Below are positions 63,929-64,000 of a DNA stretch of 64,000 nt, piece after piece. The position numbers and the translations under genes are program-made. Under the pieces are notes generated by a model. That model ran no database searches. It had not been told where the DNA came from and worked only from the letters and a program-made list of their open reading frames with translations. Source of the DNA: Siphonodentalium dalli (taxonomy: Eukaryota > Mollusca > Scaphopoda > Gadilida > Siphonodentaliidae); NCBI GenBank assembly GCA_032622095.1, contig CP136063.1, positions 91,427,980 through 91,491,979 on the forward strand. Reading direction: 5' to 3'. Position 1 is the stretch's first letter; every line of letters begins with the position of its first letter.

Positions 63929-64000
63929 CAGTGAAGGATCTAGGTATTTTTTGGGGACACCTGTTTTTGGGCAATGATATGCCGAAGGCATAACCTGAAG
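63929..64000. mobile_element. Start of a second copy of the 308-bp hAT MITE, cut by the window edge
   Basis: CAGTGAAGGATCTAGGTATT then TTTTGGGGACACCTG matches the inverted right end of the element at 29068-29375. Confidence 0.75.

Overview
This is AT-rich, repeat-dense eukaryotic nuclear DNA, almost certainly from an invertebrate animal. Spliced exons with GT/AG junctions, a metazoan-type selenocysteine tRNA, piggyBac, hAT and pogo remnants and a 164-bp tandem core repeat all point that way. The repeat style resembles lophotrochozoans such as bivalve molluscs, but the species is an inference.

Layout: (1) 1-7016 has no recognisable gene. It holds a (GA)n tract, a GTCGAAGTTGCCC minisatellite and small hairpin or MITE-like repeats. 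(2) 7017-25239 is a tandem array of ten monomers of about 1.6-2.2 kb. Each monomer carries a selenocysteine tRNA gene with a type-3 Pol III promoter. Nine tRNA copies are intact and read as identical; the tenth is broken by a 258-bp insertion flanked by 7-bp repeats. The monomers form a three-member higher-order repeat (A-B-C, about 5.42 kb) present three times, plus a decayed tail. Every B monomer carries the same 592-bp TTAA-flanked MITE. (3) From 25937 to the right edge lies one protein-coding gene on the + strand, a mitochondrial-type prolyl-tRNA synthetase (PARS2-like). Ten exons are readable (25937-61350); the 3' exons lie beyond the window. (4) Its introns are filled with mobile DNA: an IR element, a TTAA MITE and a probable Mutator-like MITE in intron 1; four hAT-type non-autonomous elements with 8-bp target duplications (exact or near-exact); seven copies of one TA-flanked foldback MITE; a 5.9-kb array of a 164-bp repeat (intron 6); a 7.2-kb piggyBac element with complete ends but a damaged transposase (intron 7); a LINE reverse-transcriptase remnant (intron 8); and a pogo/Brinker DNA-binding-domain remnant downstream of exon 10.

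The most notable content is the tRNA-Sec array. Animals usually carry one or a few copies of this gene. Here nine copies with intact promoters and terminators are being homogenised, directly upstream of an aminoacyl-tRNA synthetase gene. Gene dosage for selenoprotein synthesis is a plausible but untested explanation, and a repeat-assembly artefact must be excluded.
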